NCBI RefSeq assembly: GCF_022568835.1
Contig: NZ_JAKZHV010000009.1
Location: 62,001 to 126,000, forward strand
Origin: Arsenicicoccus piscis
Lineage (GTDB): Bacteria > Actinomycetota > Actinomycetes > Actinomycetales > Dermatophilaceae
Length of the DNA: 64,000 bases
Reading direction: 5' to 3'
In this document: positions 26,177 to 33,764 of the stretch, piece by piece
Layout of the letters: every line of letters starts with the position of its first letter
How positions within the stretch are numbered: the stretch's first letter is position 1
Translations under genes and position numbers: made by a program
The notes under the pieces: generated by a model
The model's database searches: none
What the model was told of the DNA's origin: nothing
What the model saw: only the letters and a program-made list of their open reading frames with translations

Positions 26177-26292
26177 GATCGCTGTCTCCTCTCGTTCCTC
26201 GTTCCGTCACCGATCCCGTGCACTCCGCTGAATCGACGACACAATCCCCGCCACCTCTCGAAGTGGTGTAGAAGGCGGGGTGCAAGCTAGGC

Positions 26293-26358
26293 ACTTGTCA
26301 GACATCGCTGGCGCTCGTCTGCCAAGTACCGCTTGCGGGGGAGGGCTGCGCCCTCCCC
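26293..26358. other. Candidate origin of transfer region
   Basis: Between the mobC start and the next gene lies an inverted repeat ACTTGTCAGAC / GTCTGCCAAGT (10 of 11 positions, 26293-26327), then CTTGCGGG and a perfect 9-bp hairpin GGGGAGGGC / GCCCTCCCC (26338-26358). An inverted repeat a few bases before a nick site, next to mobC-relaxase, is the usual oriT layout. The second hairpin could instead terminate the gene at 26382-26726. The nick position is not identified. Confidence 0.4.
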
Positions 26359-26381
26359 TCGACCCCTCCTAACCACCGGCC

Positions 26382-26726
26382 TCACGCCCCGGCCGAGAAC
26401 GCCGACTTCTCGGCAGCCACACCGCTCGGCGGCGTGGACTCGGACGAACGAGTCGCCCGCTTCGCGCGCTCCCGACGGCGCTGCGCCTCATCGGCCAGCT
26501 GCTCCCGTGCCTTGGCCTGGAGGCGCTCGAAGACCTCCGAGTGCTCCTCCTCCAGGAGGTCGACGACGATCTCGCGGACCTTCGCGTCCTCCTTCTCCTG
26601 CCGCTGCCGCAGCCGAGCGATACGAGCAGCGGCGTCCTCCTGCTCGACCTCGATCTCCGCCTCGATGTGCGACAGGCCGCCTGCGACCTTCGCCTCGATC
26701 CGCTGCGCCTTCGTCTGCTTCGCCAT
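26382..26726 (-). CDS. Small highly charged coiled-coil protein
   Basis: 114 residues, almost wholly helical: IEAEIEVEQEDAAARIARL and LEEEHSEVFERLQAKAREQL show heptads, with a disordered Ser/Pro/Ala C terminus. No membrane segment and no recognised family. It lies in the mobilization gene run on the minus strand, so an accessory role in DNA processing is possible. The start at 26726 has GAGAGGAGA upstream. Confidence 0.65.
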   Translation of the reverse strand: MAKQTKAQRIEAKVAGGLSHIEAEIEVEQEDAAARIARLRQRQEKEDAKVREIVVDLLEEEHSEVFERLQAKAREQLADEAQRRRERAKRATRSSESTPPSGVAAEKSAFSAGA

Positions 26727-26798
26727 GCTGGTCTCCTCTCTCCACCCGGCGGTGCCGGTCTTCCGTCGGTAGGTCGCCTTCGCGGCAACTGACCGGGG

Positions 26799-27383
26799 TT
26801 ACTCCTGGTCCAGGTCGAAGGTCTTCGTGATGACCTCCTTCTCCTCGTCCTCGATGCTCTGCTCGCGCTTCTTGCCCTCGGTCGCCCTGCTCGCGAGGAA
26901 CTTCGTTGCGTTTCCGATCAGCGAGGGGAAGATGATCAGGGAGGCGAGGAAGGCCGCCGCTGCGCCTGCGATCCACACGTTGGTGAAGACCGTCAGCGCC
27001 CAGCTGATGCCCGAGCGGGCGAGCATGAACGCGAGCGTGTAGCCAGTCGCCAGGGCCGCAAGCCGCCAGATCGGTGACCGAGCCTGCCACTCGCGGAAAT
27101 CCGCAGCCATCGTGCGCAGCAGACCCTTCGTGCCCTTAAACGCCGAGTCGTCCTGCTTCTCGGGGAGCCCGATGATGCCGTTCTTGAACAGCAGCGTGGT
27201 CAGCTGCACGAGGAACATCGTGAGCATGGTCGCGGCGATCTCCAGCCAGCCGTTCTTGGCCAGCGCGTACGCCACCATGCCGATCGCGCCACACAGCAGC
27301 AGCGTCGCGATGATCTGGTAGATGCGGTTGTTCTGCTCGATGTTGACGACGACCTGGCCGCTCTTGCTCTTGCCCTTCGCCAT
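26799..27383 (-). CDS. Multi-pass membrane protein of the mobilization region
   Basis: 194 residues with about four hydrophobic segments: IYQIIATLLLCGAIGMVAYA, IAATMLTMFLVQLTTLLF, LAALATGYTLAFMLA and a strong one at VWIAGAAAAFLASLIIFPSL. The tail is highly charged (KKREQSIEDEEKEVITKTF). It starts three bases from the next upstream gene's stop, implying an operon. No family recognised; a link to the coupling protein at the membrane is inference only. Confidence 0.7.
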   Translation of the reverse strand: MAKGKSKSGQVVVNIEQNNRIYQIIATLLLCGAIGMVAYALAKNGWLEIAATMLTMFLVQLTTLLFKNGIIGLPEKQDDSAFKGTKGLLRTMAADFREWQARSPIWRLAALATGYTLAFMLARSGISWALTVFTNVWIAGAAAAFLASLIIFPSLIGNATKFLASRATEGKKREQSIEDEEKEVITKTFDLDQE

Positions 27384-27385
27384 GA

Positions 27386-28096
27386 TCAGGCTCCTTCCTT
27401 GTGCTCGGGCTCGTGCCCGACCTCGGTCTCCACTTCGATGACGATCGGCGCAATGCCCACCGGCTCGTCGTCGCGCTCCTGGTGCGATGGGTTGTCGACC
27501 TCGACGGGCACGGCCGGTGCCTCGGTCTCGACGACGATCGGAGCGATGCGCTGCTTCGACTGCTTCTGCTTGCGTGCCACGGCCGCCCAGCCGTTCGCGC
27601 GGACCAGCCATGCCGCCCACGCGACGCCGCCGACCACCTGGAACGCGACGTATCGCGCCGCGAGGAGGGCACCGCCCTCCAATCCCGTCGTCGACAAGAC
27701 GAGCCACGCCACTGCGCCGAGCACGGCAGCGATGAGCAGGTACGGACCGGGCATCATGCGGCTCCACTTGCGGACCATCACCCACCAGGTGCCGTACGCA
27801 GCCCGGCTGATGATCAGCGCTGGTCCCGCGAGCACCGCGACGACCATGACGCAGATGAGGGCCAGCAACGCCCAGCCCGCCGTGTTCGCTGCGCCCTCCT
27901 CACGGAAGATCGCCCGGTAGAGGAGTGGTCTGGTCGTGACCTCGGCGAAACCGGCGTCACCGGCACCTGCCTCGTAGCGGTCGTTCCGCCGGGCGACGAC
28001 GGCGAGCTTCTCGCCACGACGTCGAGCGCCCGGGCGATGCCCGGCACGGGCGAGCACCCAGGCCGCCCGCTCCCGCTCCCAGCGGTGCTCACTCAT
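27386..28096 (-). CDS. Membrane protein with charged termini, mobilization region
   Basis: 236 residues. The N-terminal 70 residues are basic and hydrophilic, then three to four membrane segments follow (NTAGWALLALICVMVVAVLA, PYLLIAAVLGAVAWLVL and a weaker VAFQVVGGVAWAAWLV). The long acidic cytoplasmic tail has two similar repeats IAPIVVETE and IAPIVIEVETE. Its ATG lies eight bases inside the preceding gene. No known family recognised. Confidence 0.68.
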   Translation of the reverse strand: MSEHRWERERAAWVLARAGHRPGARRRGEKLAVVARRNDRYEAGAGDAGFAEVTTRPLLYRAIFREEGAANTAGWALLALICVMVVAVLAGPALIISRAAYGTWWVMVRKWSRMMPGPYLLIAAVLGAVAWLVLSTTGLEGGALLAARYVAFQVVGGVAWAAWLVRANGWAAVARKQKQSKQRIAPIVVETEAPAVPVEVDNPSHQERDDEPVGIAPIVIEVETEVGHEPEHKEGA

Positions 28097-28289
28097 CGGT
28101 CTGGCTGTCCTCGGGGACGTAGCGCACGCCGTCGACGATGCACACGCTCTTGTCCGTGGCCTGGCCGGTCTGAGAGTCCATCTGACAGACGCGTCCGCCG
28201 TCGGAGCTGATGCCTGCCGTGTAGCCGAGGAAGAAGGTGCCGCCAAGCAGCACCAGGACGGTGATCAGACCAAGGACGTACTTACCCAC
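28089..28289 (-). CDS. Small membrane-anchored or secreted protein
   Basis: 66 residues: hydrophobic N-terminal segment YVLGLITVLVLLGGTFFLGY, then a short extracellular part with two cysteines (RVCQMD, SVCIVDG) that could form a disulfide. First gene of the minus-strand membrane-protein run, behind GAAGGAGG. It overlaps the next gene by eight bases. Function unknown. Confidence 0.6.
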   Translation of the reverse strand: MGKYVLGLITVLVLLGGTFFLGYTAGISSDGGRVCQMDSQTGQATDKSVCIVDGVRYVPEDSQTDE

Positions 28290-28326
28290 GGGGTCCTCCT
28301 TCGATCGAAGCTCGTGCCTATCACGA

Positions 28327-28412
28327 TAGCATGTGCTACAAAGCTACGGAAGGAGGAGACGGCCTTGGAAGTACGCTTGGGCATAACACTCGATCTTGTG
28401 CTATTGAGCTAC
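28327..28412. promoter_or_regulatory. Repeated operator-like sites in the divergent intergenic region
   Basis: TGTGCTA-NNN-AGCTAC occurs at 28332-28347 and again at 28397-28412 (13 of 16 identical, 65 bases apart). The first overlaps the perfect inverted repeat TAGCA-TG-TGCTA (28327-28338). The sites lie between the minus-strand membrane genes and the ribbon-helix-helix gene, which is the obvious candidate binder. Confidence 0.55.
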
Positions 28413-28427
28413 CAGGAGGCCCGTGAC

Positions 28428-28688
28428 ATGACAGCGACGAGGCTCGCCATCTCCCTGACCGACGACCAGGCCCAGCGGCTGCGTGTCGCCGCTGCCGAGA
28501 CGAACATCCCGCACGGCGTACTCGGCAGAGCACTGCTGGTCTACGGCCTGGGCAAACTCGGCAACGAGGAGCTGGAAGCCGTCATCGAGCGGGAGACCGC
28601 CAGCTTCCGCGAGAGCAGATCCAAGGGCGGCAAGACCGCGACAGCCAACCGGTGGCACAACAAGGACGAACCGCACCAGAAGGAGTAG
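28428..28688 (+). CDS. Ribbon-helix-helix DNA-binding protein
   Basis: 86 residues. TRLAISLTDDQAQRLRVAAA reads as the beta strand and first helix of a CopG/Arc-type fold, followed by IPHGVLGRALLVYGL as the second helix and a basic C terminus. AGGAGG lies nine bases before the ATG at 28428, which fixes the start although the frame is open further upstream. The stop overlaps the ribosome-binding site of the coupling protein gene. Likely autoregulator of the transfer genes or an oriT-binding accessory protein. Confidence 0.75.
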   Translation: MTATRLAISLTDDQAQRLRVAAAETNIPHGVLGRALLVYGLGKLGNEELEAVIERETASFRESRSKGGKTATANRWHNKDEPHQKE

Positions 28689-28690
28689 CC

Positions 28691-30055
28691 GTGGCTCTGT
28701 TCAGCAGCACCGCGTACATCCCGCCGCCGACCCCGTTCGGCGGCTTCATCGACGGCAAGCCCGCCGAGACCGCGCCGCACCTGCTCGTCTCAGGGCCTTC
28801 CGGTGTCGGCAAGTCCAGGCGCGTCCTCGGTCCGGGCATCCTCATGTGGCAGGGACCGGTCGTCGCCGTCTCCTCGAAGCCCGACCTCATCGACCTCTGC
28901 CTGGAGCAGCGTCACGAGTGGGCCGGTGGTCGACACACGTACGTCCTGGACCTCTCGGGCGAGGTGCCCGACGATGTCCTGCCACCCGGCGTCGAGAAGG
29001 TCGTCGTCGACCCGACCGCGCTCATCCGCACCGACGACGACGCGATGGACCTCGCGAGCATCCTCATGCAGTCCGGTGCCGCCGGAGCCGGTGGCGGAAA
29101 CAACAAGGGCGGCGGCAGCGGTGATCCGTTCTGGGAGAACGTCTCCCTCGCCCCGCTGGCGGCGCTGCTGCGAGCGACCGGCCAGCGCGGCATCAGCTGG
29201 ACCCGGGCCGCCGTTGGCCGCCTGAGCCCCGACGACGAAGACGACACCGAGCAGCCGAGCTGGATCAACGCGATCGGCATTCTGGAGGAACTGTCACCAA
29301 TGCTCGAATCCCAGCTGCGGAGCGCGGCGCTCCTCGATGCGAAGATGCGCGACTCGATCATGGTGACCATGAAGTCCGCCGTCGCCCCGTGGCTGCGCTC
29401 CACCGTCGCCGGTGACGGCACGTCGCGGGCCTTTACACCGGACATGCTGGCCCACCCGAAGGCAACGCTGTTCATGGTGGCCCCGGCGACCGGCGTCGCG
29501 GCCGGTGCCGCCGTCTCGGCGGTCGACTTCATCTCCAAGCGGTGGCGCGCCAACCAGACCGAGAAAACCAGGCTGCCCAGGCTGCTCATGGTCGTCGACG
29601 AGCTGTGCAACACGATGCCCTGGCCGAAGCTGCCGACCGTCGTCACCGAGTCCCGCGCGATGGGCATCCACCTGCTCTGCGCGGTGCAGGCCACGTCGCA
29701 GTTCGCCAAGCGTTACGGCAAGGAGGGCATGGACGAGCTGCGCGAGGTGTTCCCCGCAGTCCTGTGCCTCGTCGGCGCACCCGAGAAGGACATGCTCGAA
29801 CGAGCAGCGTGGTGGTACGGGCAGAGCGAACGCCACAAGACCACGACCGACCACCTCGGGCGACAGTCCCAACAGTCCGAGAAGGCCGACACCCTGCACG
29901 CCACCGACCTGCTGCCGAAGTCGATGGACGAGGGCCGGCTCCTGCGCGGCAAGCGCCCCGGCGCGGCCGCGGGCACCTTCTCCGACGCTGGTTTGCTGGT
30001 GAATCTCGTCGACATCTCCCAACTCAGGTTCAAGGCTCGACCCAAGGCAGCCTGA
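28691..30055 (+). CDS. VirD4/TraG-type coupling protein (T4CP)
   Basis: 454 residues. P-loop LLVSGPSGVGKSRR near residues 31-44, Walker B LLMVVDELCNTM near 297-308, and a RecA-core stretch SRAMGIHLLCAVQATSQFAKRYG typical of TraG/VirD4 ATPases. It would bring the relaxase-DNA complex to a type IV secretion channel. There are no clear N-terminal membrane helices, so membrane anchoring could come from the nearby small membrane proteins. GTG start at 28691 follows AAGGAG. No VirB4 homologue is encoded in the element. Confidence 0.85.
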   Translation: MALFSSTAYIPPPTPFGGFIDGKPAETAPHLLVSGPSGVGKSRRVLGPGILMWQGPVVAVSSKPDLIDLCLEQRHEWAGGRHTYVLDLSGEVPDDVLPPGVEKVVVDPTALIRTDDDAMDLASILMQSGAAGAGGGNNKGGGSGDPFWENVSLAPLAALLRATGQRGISWTRAAVGRLSPDDEDDTEQPSWINAIGILEELSPMLESQLRSAALLDAKMRDSIMVTMKSAVAPWLRSTVAGDGTSRAFTPDMLAHPKATLFMVAPATGVAAGAAVSAVDFISKRWRANQTEKTRLPRLLMVVDELCNTMPWPKLPTVVTESRAMGIHLLCAVQATSQFAKRYGKEGMDELREVFPAVLCLVGAPEKDMLERAAWWYGQSERHKTTTDHLGRQSQQSEKADTLHATDLLPKSMDEGRLLRGKRPGAAAGTFSDAGLLVNLVDISQLRFKARPKAA

Positions 30056-30111
30056 GCCCAAAACGAAGACCCTCGGCGAAGGGGGCCGCTAGGTTCACGC
30101 TCGTGGGTAGC

Positions 30112-30996
30112 TCAGGCGTGCAACTTTGCCGCATCGACAAGCTGCTGACGGAACAGGGAGGCGTCGAAGACGCTGTCCTCATTCTGTATGCCGATTCCAG
30201 CGTCACATAGGAATGTCGTCAATTGATTCCCGTCCATCGACAGCATGCCGGACCGTTCGAGCAGTGCCTTCGCTCCGACGCTAAAACCGCCAGTTGTAAA
30301 GATCAGGATGAGGGACGCATCGAAGGGGCGCAAGCGGAGGCCTGGCCATTCTTGAAGCGCGCCGCCAGTACGAGCCAGTTCAGCGGTTCCAACCATCTCC
30401 CGGACCACTGCCGGTGCCAAGTTTGAAGTGGGGTAGTGCTTCGCCTGTCCGATCAGCCAGACTTTCGCACGGTCATCAAGTCCTCCGTATGGGAACGGAG
30501 AGTCAAGCCTTCCTCTTAGCTCTAGCCTGCCGTGGAAGTCGATCCCTCCATCGTTGCTCTGTCTCGTGGTTCGAGGGTCCTGGCAGCCAAGCAACCTCAG
30601 AACTGTGGCACACGCGAACTCGAAGTCACGATACGTAAGCCCTAGTAAGGCTGCTTTCGCCTCGTTGGCGAAAGCCCTCCGGGAGCGCGCCGTTCTGTCC
30701 TCGGCCGGAAGTCCCGGATCATCGAAGGATGCCCCCCGGACCCACTCTTTACCAGAGCCGAAGAGCTCGATGTTCCACGTGGTGCCGTTCTGAATCGCAG
30801 CATTCCGCATCGTGTCCAGTCTGTCCTGAACTTCGGGCACAAGCGCTTCGACAAGCTCTAGCGCATGGTTGATGCTGTCGCCATGACCGTCCGCCTGTGC
30901 CAACTCTGCCAAGCAACGGTGCAAATCTTGAGGAGGTGCACCGGGGGTCAGATGTTCGACGAGCAGTCGCGTGAGATCTTCCGCCCCGATAGCCAT
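30112..30996 (-). CDS. Mrr-like PD-(D/E)xK nuclease-fold protein, partner of ParB-like gene
   Basis: 294 residues. The C-terminal half fits an Mrr-type restriction fold: conserved helix start DFEFACATVLRLLGC, then NDGGIDFHG (Asp149 and Asp153) and VWLIGQAKHY with Q184-A-K186 as the QxK element. The N-terminal 110 residues are helical and unassigned. The ATG overlaps the stop of the upstream ParB-like gene (TGATG), so both proteins are probably made together. Codon use is visibly less GC-rich than the element average. A DNA-cleaving effector in a defence unit is the most likely role. Confidence 0.72.
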   Translation of the reverse strand: MAIGAEDLTRLLVEHLTPGAPPQDLHRCLAELAQADGHGDSINHALELVEALVPEVQDRLDTMRNAAIQNGTTWNIELFGSGKEWVRGASFDDPGLPAEDRTARSRRAFANEAKAALLGLTYRDFEFACATVLRLLGCQDPRTTRQSNDGGIDFHGRLELRGRLDSPFPYGGLDDRAKVWLIGQAKHYPTSNLAPAVVREMVGTAELARTGGALQEWPGLRLRPFDASLILIFTTGGFSVGAKALLERSGMLSMDGNQLTTFLCDAGIGIQNEDSVFDASLFRQQLVDAAKLHA

Positions 30997-32123
30997 CAGT
31001 CGGAGACCGCGTCCTCATCCGTTCTTCTTGCAGCGCTCACTGCCCGAAGCACGGAGCTGGACTTTTCCTTCAGTGATGTCAAGATTTGCACACCGTCATC
31101 ATCAAGGTTCTCCATCGTTTCCAGGCTCATGTCGCGGAGAGAGGCGAGGGCGGCTTTGGCGTTCGGCAACCACTTCGTCGCTTTCGCTTCTGACTTAACG
31201 ATCGCTATCGCATCGGCCAAACTTTGGTCGTCATCCTGCATTGCGGACAGAGCATCCGGGTTCTCGATGATGAGTTTCAGGTCTCGGATGTCACCGTATC
31301 CAGTAATCTTCTTCGGCGTGTCCGCATTGCCGGTCAGCCAGAGATACAGTTGCTCTCGGTTGTTGGCTTCCGTCAGCTCGTATTTAGAGTTATCCCATCC
31401 CAGCCAATCGCGTAGCTTGGGTTGCCCCACCACTTCATGGAAGATTGCATACAAGTCGGGAGTGACAAGCTCGCCGTACTCCGGATCATTGGCCATCTGA
31501 GTCAGAGCCGAGAAGGCGCGATGCCTGCGATTTACTTCTTGGACAGTCAGCCCAAGCCTGGAGGCGACCTGCCGAGCGTCGATGCCGCTATCTTCCATGA
31601 GTTCATAAACCAGCAGAGCGCTTTGGTACCCGCCCCACTCTTTCGGACCACCAACGTGCCTGATACCCATAATCGCGAGAAGGTCGTCGTCGGATGCGTC
31701 CGAAGCAAGAAGAACAGGCACCGCATCGAACACATCAGACACCGAGGACTTCAATGCAGCGCCGCTTGTGTGCTCTTTCTTGAGCAACTTCAAGGCCGCC
31801 GTACGACGGTTTCCCTCTACTACTACGTAGTGGCTCGACCCGGTGGCACTGTCACCTGATTTGCCTGCTTCGGAACTCGATTCGATTTTCAGAGGACGAA
31901 CGACGATGCGCTCCACTGGAACGAAGCCGTTCTCAGCAATAGAACGCTTCACTTCAGTGACGCCATCGCTCACGATCCGCTCAAGCGCGGCATCCTGGAC
32001 AGACTTCTCGGCGAAACGAGATTCAGCGACCTCGATGGCTGTTCCTGGACCTCGGAACCGAAAGTTATTTGGGTCGAGAAGAATGTCGTCGAGAGCAACC
32101 GTGTCAGGCGAGTAGGTGACCAT
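30996..32123 (-). CDS. ParB/Srx-fold domain protein paired with Mrr-like nuclease
   Basis: 375 residues. The N-terminal domain has the ParB box VVVEGNRRTAALKLL (GNRR at 104-107), preceded by DPNNFRF and a conserved regulator-like strand VERIVVRPL. A helix-turn-helix follows near 180-205 (IDARQVASRLGLTVQEVNRR). The C-terminal 130 residues are helical with no motif. In ParB, GNRR-type residues bind CTP; related domains in defence proteins have varied activities. It is not near an origin or a parA, and its coupling to a nuclease argues against a partition role. Confidence 0.72.
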   Translation of the reverse strand: MVTYSPDTVALDDILLDPNNFRFRGPGTAIEVAESRFAEKSVQDAALERIVSDGVTEVKRSIAENGFVPVERIVVRPLKIESSSEAGKSGDSATGSSHYVVVEGNRRTAALKLLKKEHTSGAALKSSVSDVFDAVPVLLASDASDDDLLAIMGIRHVGGPKEWGGYQSALLVYELMEDSGIDARQVASRLGLTVQEVNRRHRAFSALTQMANDPEYGELVTPDLYAIFHEVVGQPKLRDWLGWDNSKYELTEANNREQLYLWLTGNADTPKKITGYGDIRDLKLIIENPDALSAMQDDDQSLADAIAIVKSEAKATKWLPNAKAALASLRDMSLETMENLDDDGVQILTSLKEKSSSVLRAVSAARRTDEDAVSD

Positions 32124-32141
32124 CTACTCATTCTACGCAGC

Positions 32142-32178
32142 AGAAGACCTCCGGGAGCCTCGGCTCCGGGGGTCTTCT
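32142..32178 (-). terminator. Terminator of the minus-strand small-protein gene
   Basis: Near-perfect hairpin with 17-18-base arms (AGAAGACC...GAGCC and GGCTC...GGTCTTCT) and a two-base loop. It lies after the gene at 32190-32537 and 19 bases upstream of the ParB-like gene, so it separates two minus-strand units. Confidence 0.75.
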
Positions 32179-32189
32179 CTTGCGTGGGA

Positions 32190-32537
32190 TCAGCGCCTCA
32201 GGGACGCATCGCGCTCGCGCTCCTGCTGCTTACGGGCCTCGATCACCCGCTCGCGCTCGGACTGCCGCTGCTGCTTGCTGCGGGCGTCCTTCTCGGCCTG
32301 AACCTTCGCCTGCTGCTGGCCCTGGGCAGGACCGCGCTGCTGCTCGGCCGCCCGCTGGTGCTGCGACCGGGCACGCGCCTGCGCCTGCCTGCGCTGACGC
32401 TGCGCCTCGGCGTACTCGGCGCTGCCCCTCGCCTCGGGACCGTAGCGGCGCTCGACGGCCTTGTCGCCGCCCTTCGCCAGCTCCTGGCGCATGGACTTGA
32501 CCAGCTCCTGGTCGGGCTTCTTCTGCTCGTTGCTCAT
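32190..32537 (-). CDS. Small Gln/Arg-rich helical protein
   Basis: 115 residues, extremely rich in Gln, Arg, Ala and Glu (AEAQRQRRQAQARARSQHQR), with no hydrophobic core visible; probably a coiled coil or disordered. AGAGAGGAACG precedes the ATG. Removing the IS5-type element would place it 21 bases downstream of the 53-residue gene and so in one operon with the serine recombinase. Function unknown. Confidence 0.6.
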   Translation of the reverse strand: MSNEQKKPDQELVKSMRQELAKGGDKAVERRYGPEARGSAEYAEAQRQRRQAQARARSQHQRAAEQQRGPAQGQQQAKVQAEKDARSKQQRQSERERVIEARKQQERERDASLRR

Positions 32538-32561
32538 GATCGTTCCTCTCTTCGTCGACTA

Positions 32562-33603
32562 GGGCGTGTCTCCCAAACGGTGGCGGTGGTGTGGTCCAGG
32601 CTGGGGTGCGTGTCGAGGATGTCGGTGCTCAGTGATGCGCAGTGGGCTCGGATCGAGTCGTTGATGCCGTCGTCGGACGGGCAGCGTGGTCGTCCGTTTC
32701 GTGATCACCGGCAGGTGGTCGAGGCGATCATCTATCGGTATCGGTGCGGGATCGCGTGGCGTGATCTGCCCGAGGGGTTCGGGCCGTGGCAGACGGTGTG
32801 GAAGCGGCATCGGCGGTTCAGCGCCGACGGGACGTGGGACCGGATCCACGCGCGGCTGCTGGCCGAGGCCGACGCCGAGGGTGGGATCGACTGGTCGGTG
32901 AGCGTGGACTCCACGATCAACCGGGCCCATCAGCACGCCACGAACCTTCCCCGCGCCACCACCGTCGACGTGGAGGTTGCCGCAAGCCCCGGCGGGAACA
33001 CAGGGGGCTGAACCGAATGACAAGAATCGCGGCGGCCGTGGGACGAAACCGCTGAAACCGGTCGCACCGTTGCTGGCAGACGGGCTGCGCCTGGAGCCGT
33101 CGGATCATGCGATCGGCCGTTCTCGCGGTGGGTTGTCGACCAAGATCCATCAGCTGGTCGACGGGACCGGGTTGCCGCTGGTCGTGATCGTCGGTGCCGG
33201 TCAGTCCGGTGACAGCCCGGTCTTCGCCCATCTGCTGGCCGGGCTGTCAGTGCCGCGGGTCGGCCCGGGCCGTCCCCGCAGCCGACCCGTGGCGGTGCTG
33301 GGCGACAAGGCCTACTCCAGTCGCGCGAACCGGGCGATGCTGCGCCGTCGCGGGATCCGTGCGGTGATCGCCGAACCCTCCGACCAGGCCGGCCACCGCC
33401 GACGCCGCGGATCAGCCGGCGGCCGCCCACCAGCCTTCGACACCGACGCCTACAAAGGCCGCAACGTCGTCGAGCGCTCCTTCAACAACGTCAAGCAGTG
33501 GCGTGGCCTGGCCACCCGCTACGACAAGCTCGCCATCGTCTACCGAGGCGCAGCAGTCCTCCGCGCGATCGTCCTCTGGCTACGCCAATAGGGAGACACG
33601 CCC
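32562..33603 (+). mobile_element. IS5-family (IS427-like) insertion sequence
   Basis: 1042 bp with perfect 13-bp terminal inverted repeats GGGCGTGTCTCCC / GGGAGACACGCCC. It is flanked by a TA duplication (32560-32561 and 33604-33605). It contains one transposase split over two frames. The insertion lies precisely at the TAG stop of the small gene ending at 33603-33605; the stop is kept because the duplicated TA is still followed by G. Confidence 0.93.
32619..33591 (+). CDS. IS5-family transposase in two overlapping frames
   Basis: First part 32619-33011 (MSVLSDAQWARIESLMP, then SVDSTINRAHQH with the first catalytic Asp). Second part continues in the +1 frame to 33591 (HAIGRSRGGLSTKIHQL, LGDKAYSS with the second Asp, NVVERSFNNVKQWRG with the Glu). 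The switch falls near a GGGGGC run at about 32995-33008. Related elements make the full protein by ribosomal frameshifting, usually -1, whereas a +1 step is needed here. This may be programmed or a one-base mutation. Confidence 0.85.
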
Positions 33604-33764
33604 TAGCTGCCGACCCGGTCATACGACCGGATCGAGATCCCCTGGGCGATCAGGTTGTGGCTCATCTGCTCCTCGTGCTCGTCGCACACGAACGAGCTGA
33701 ACCACTGGGTGATCAGCTCCCACGTGGCCCTGGAGCTGCACCACTCGCACTTATGCATCGGCAT
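33603..33764 (-). CDS. 53-residue zinc-ribbon-like protein
   Basis: Begins MPMHKCEWCSSRATWEL, with CEWC at residues 6-9 and CDEH near 28-31, the spacing of a small treble-clef or zinc ribbon. The ATG shares its A with the TGA of the serine recombinase gene (TGATG), so it is translationally coupled. Its stop codon is at the IS5-type junction. Similar in layout to the cysteine-containing small gene at 20922, although the sequences differ. Function unknown. Confidence 0.55.
   Translation of the reverse strand: MPMHKCEWCSSRATWELITQWFSSFVCDEHEEQMSHNLIAQGISIRSYDRVGS

Noticed and set aside
30996..32123. ParB-like protein as a plasmid partition protein
   Set aside because: No parA or parS-like repeats are next to it, and it is coupled to a nuclease gene instead.
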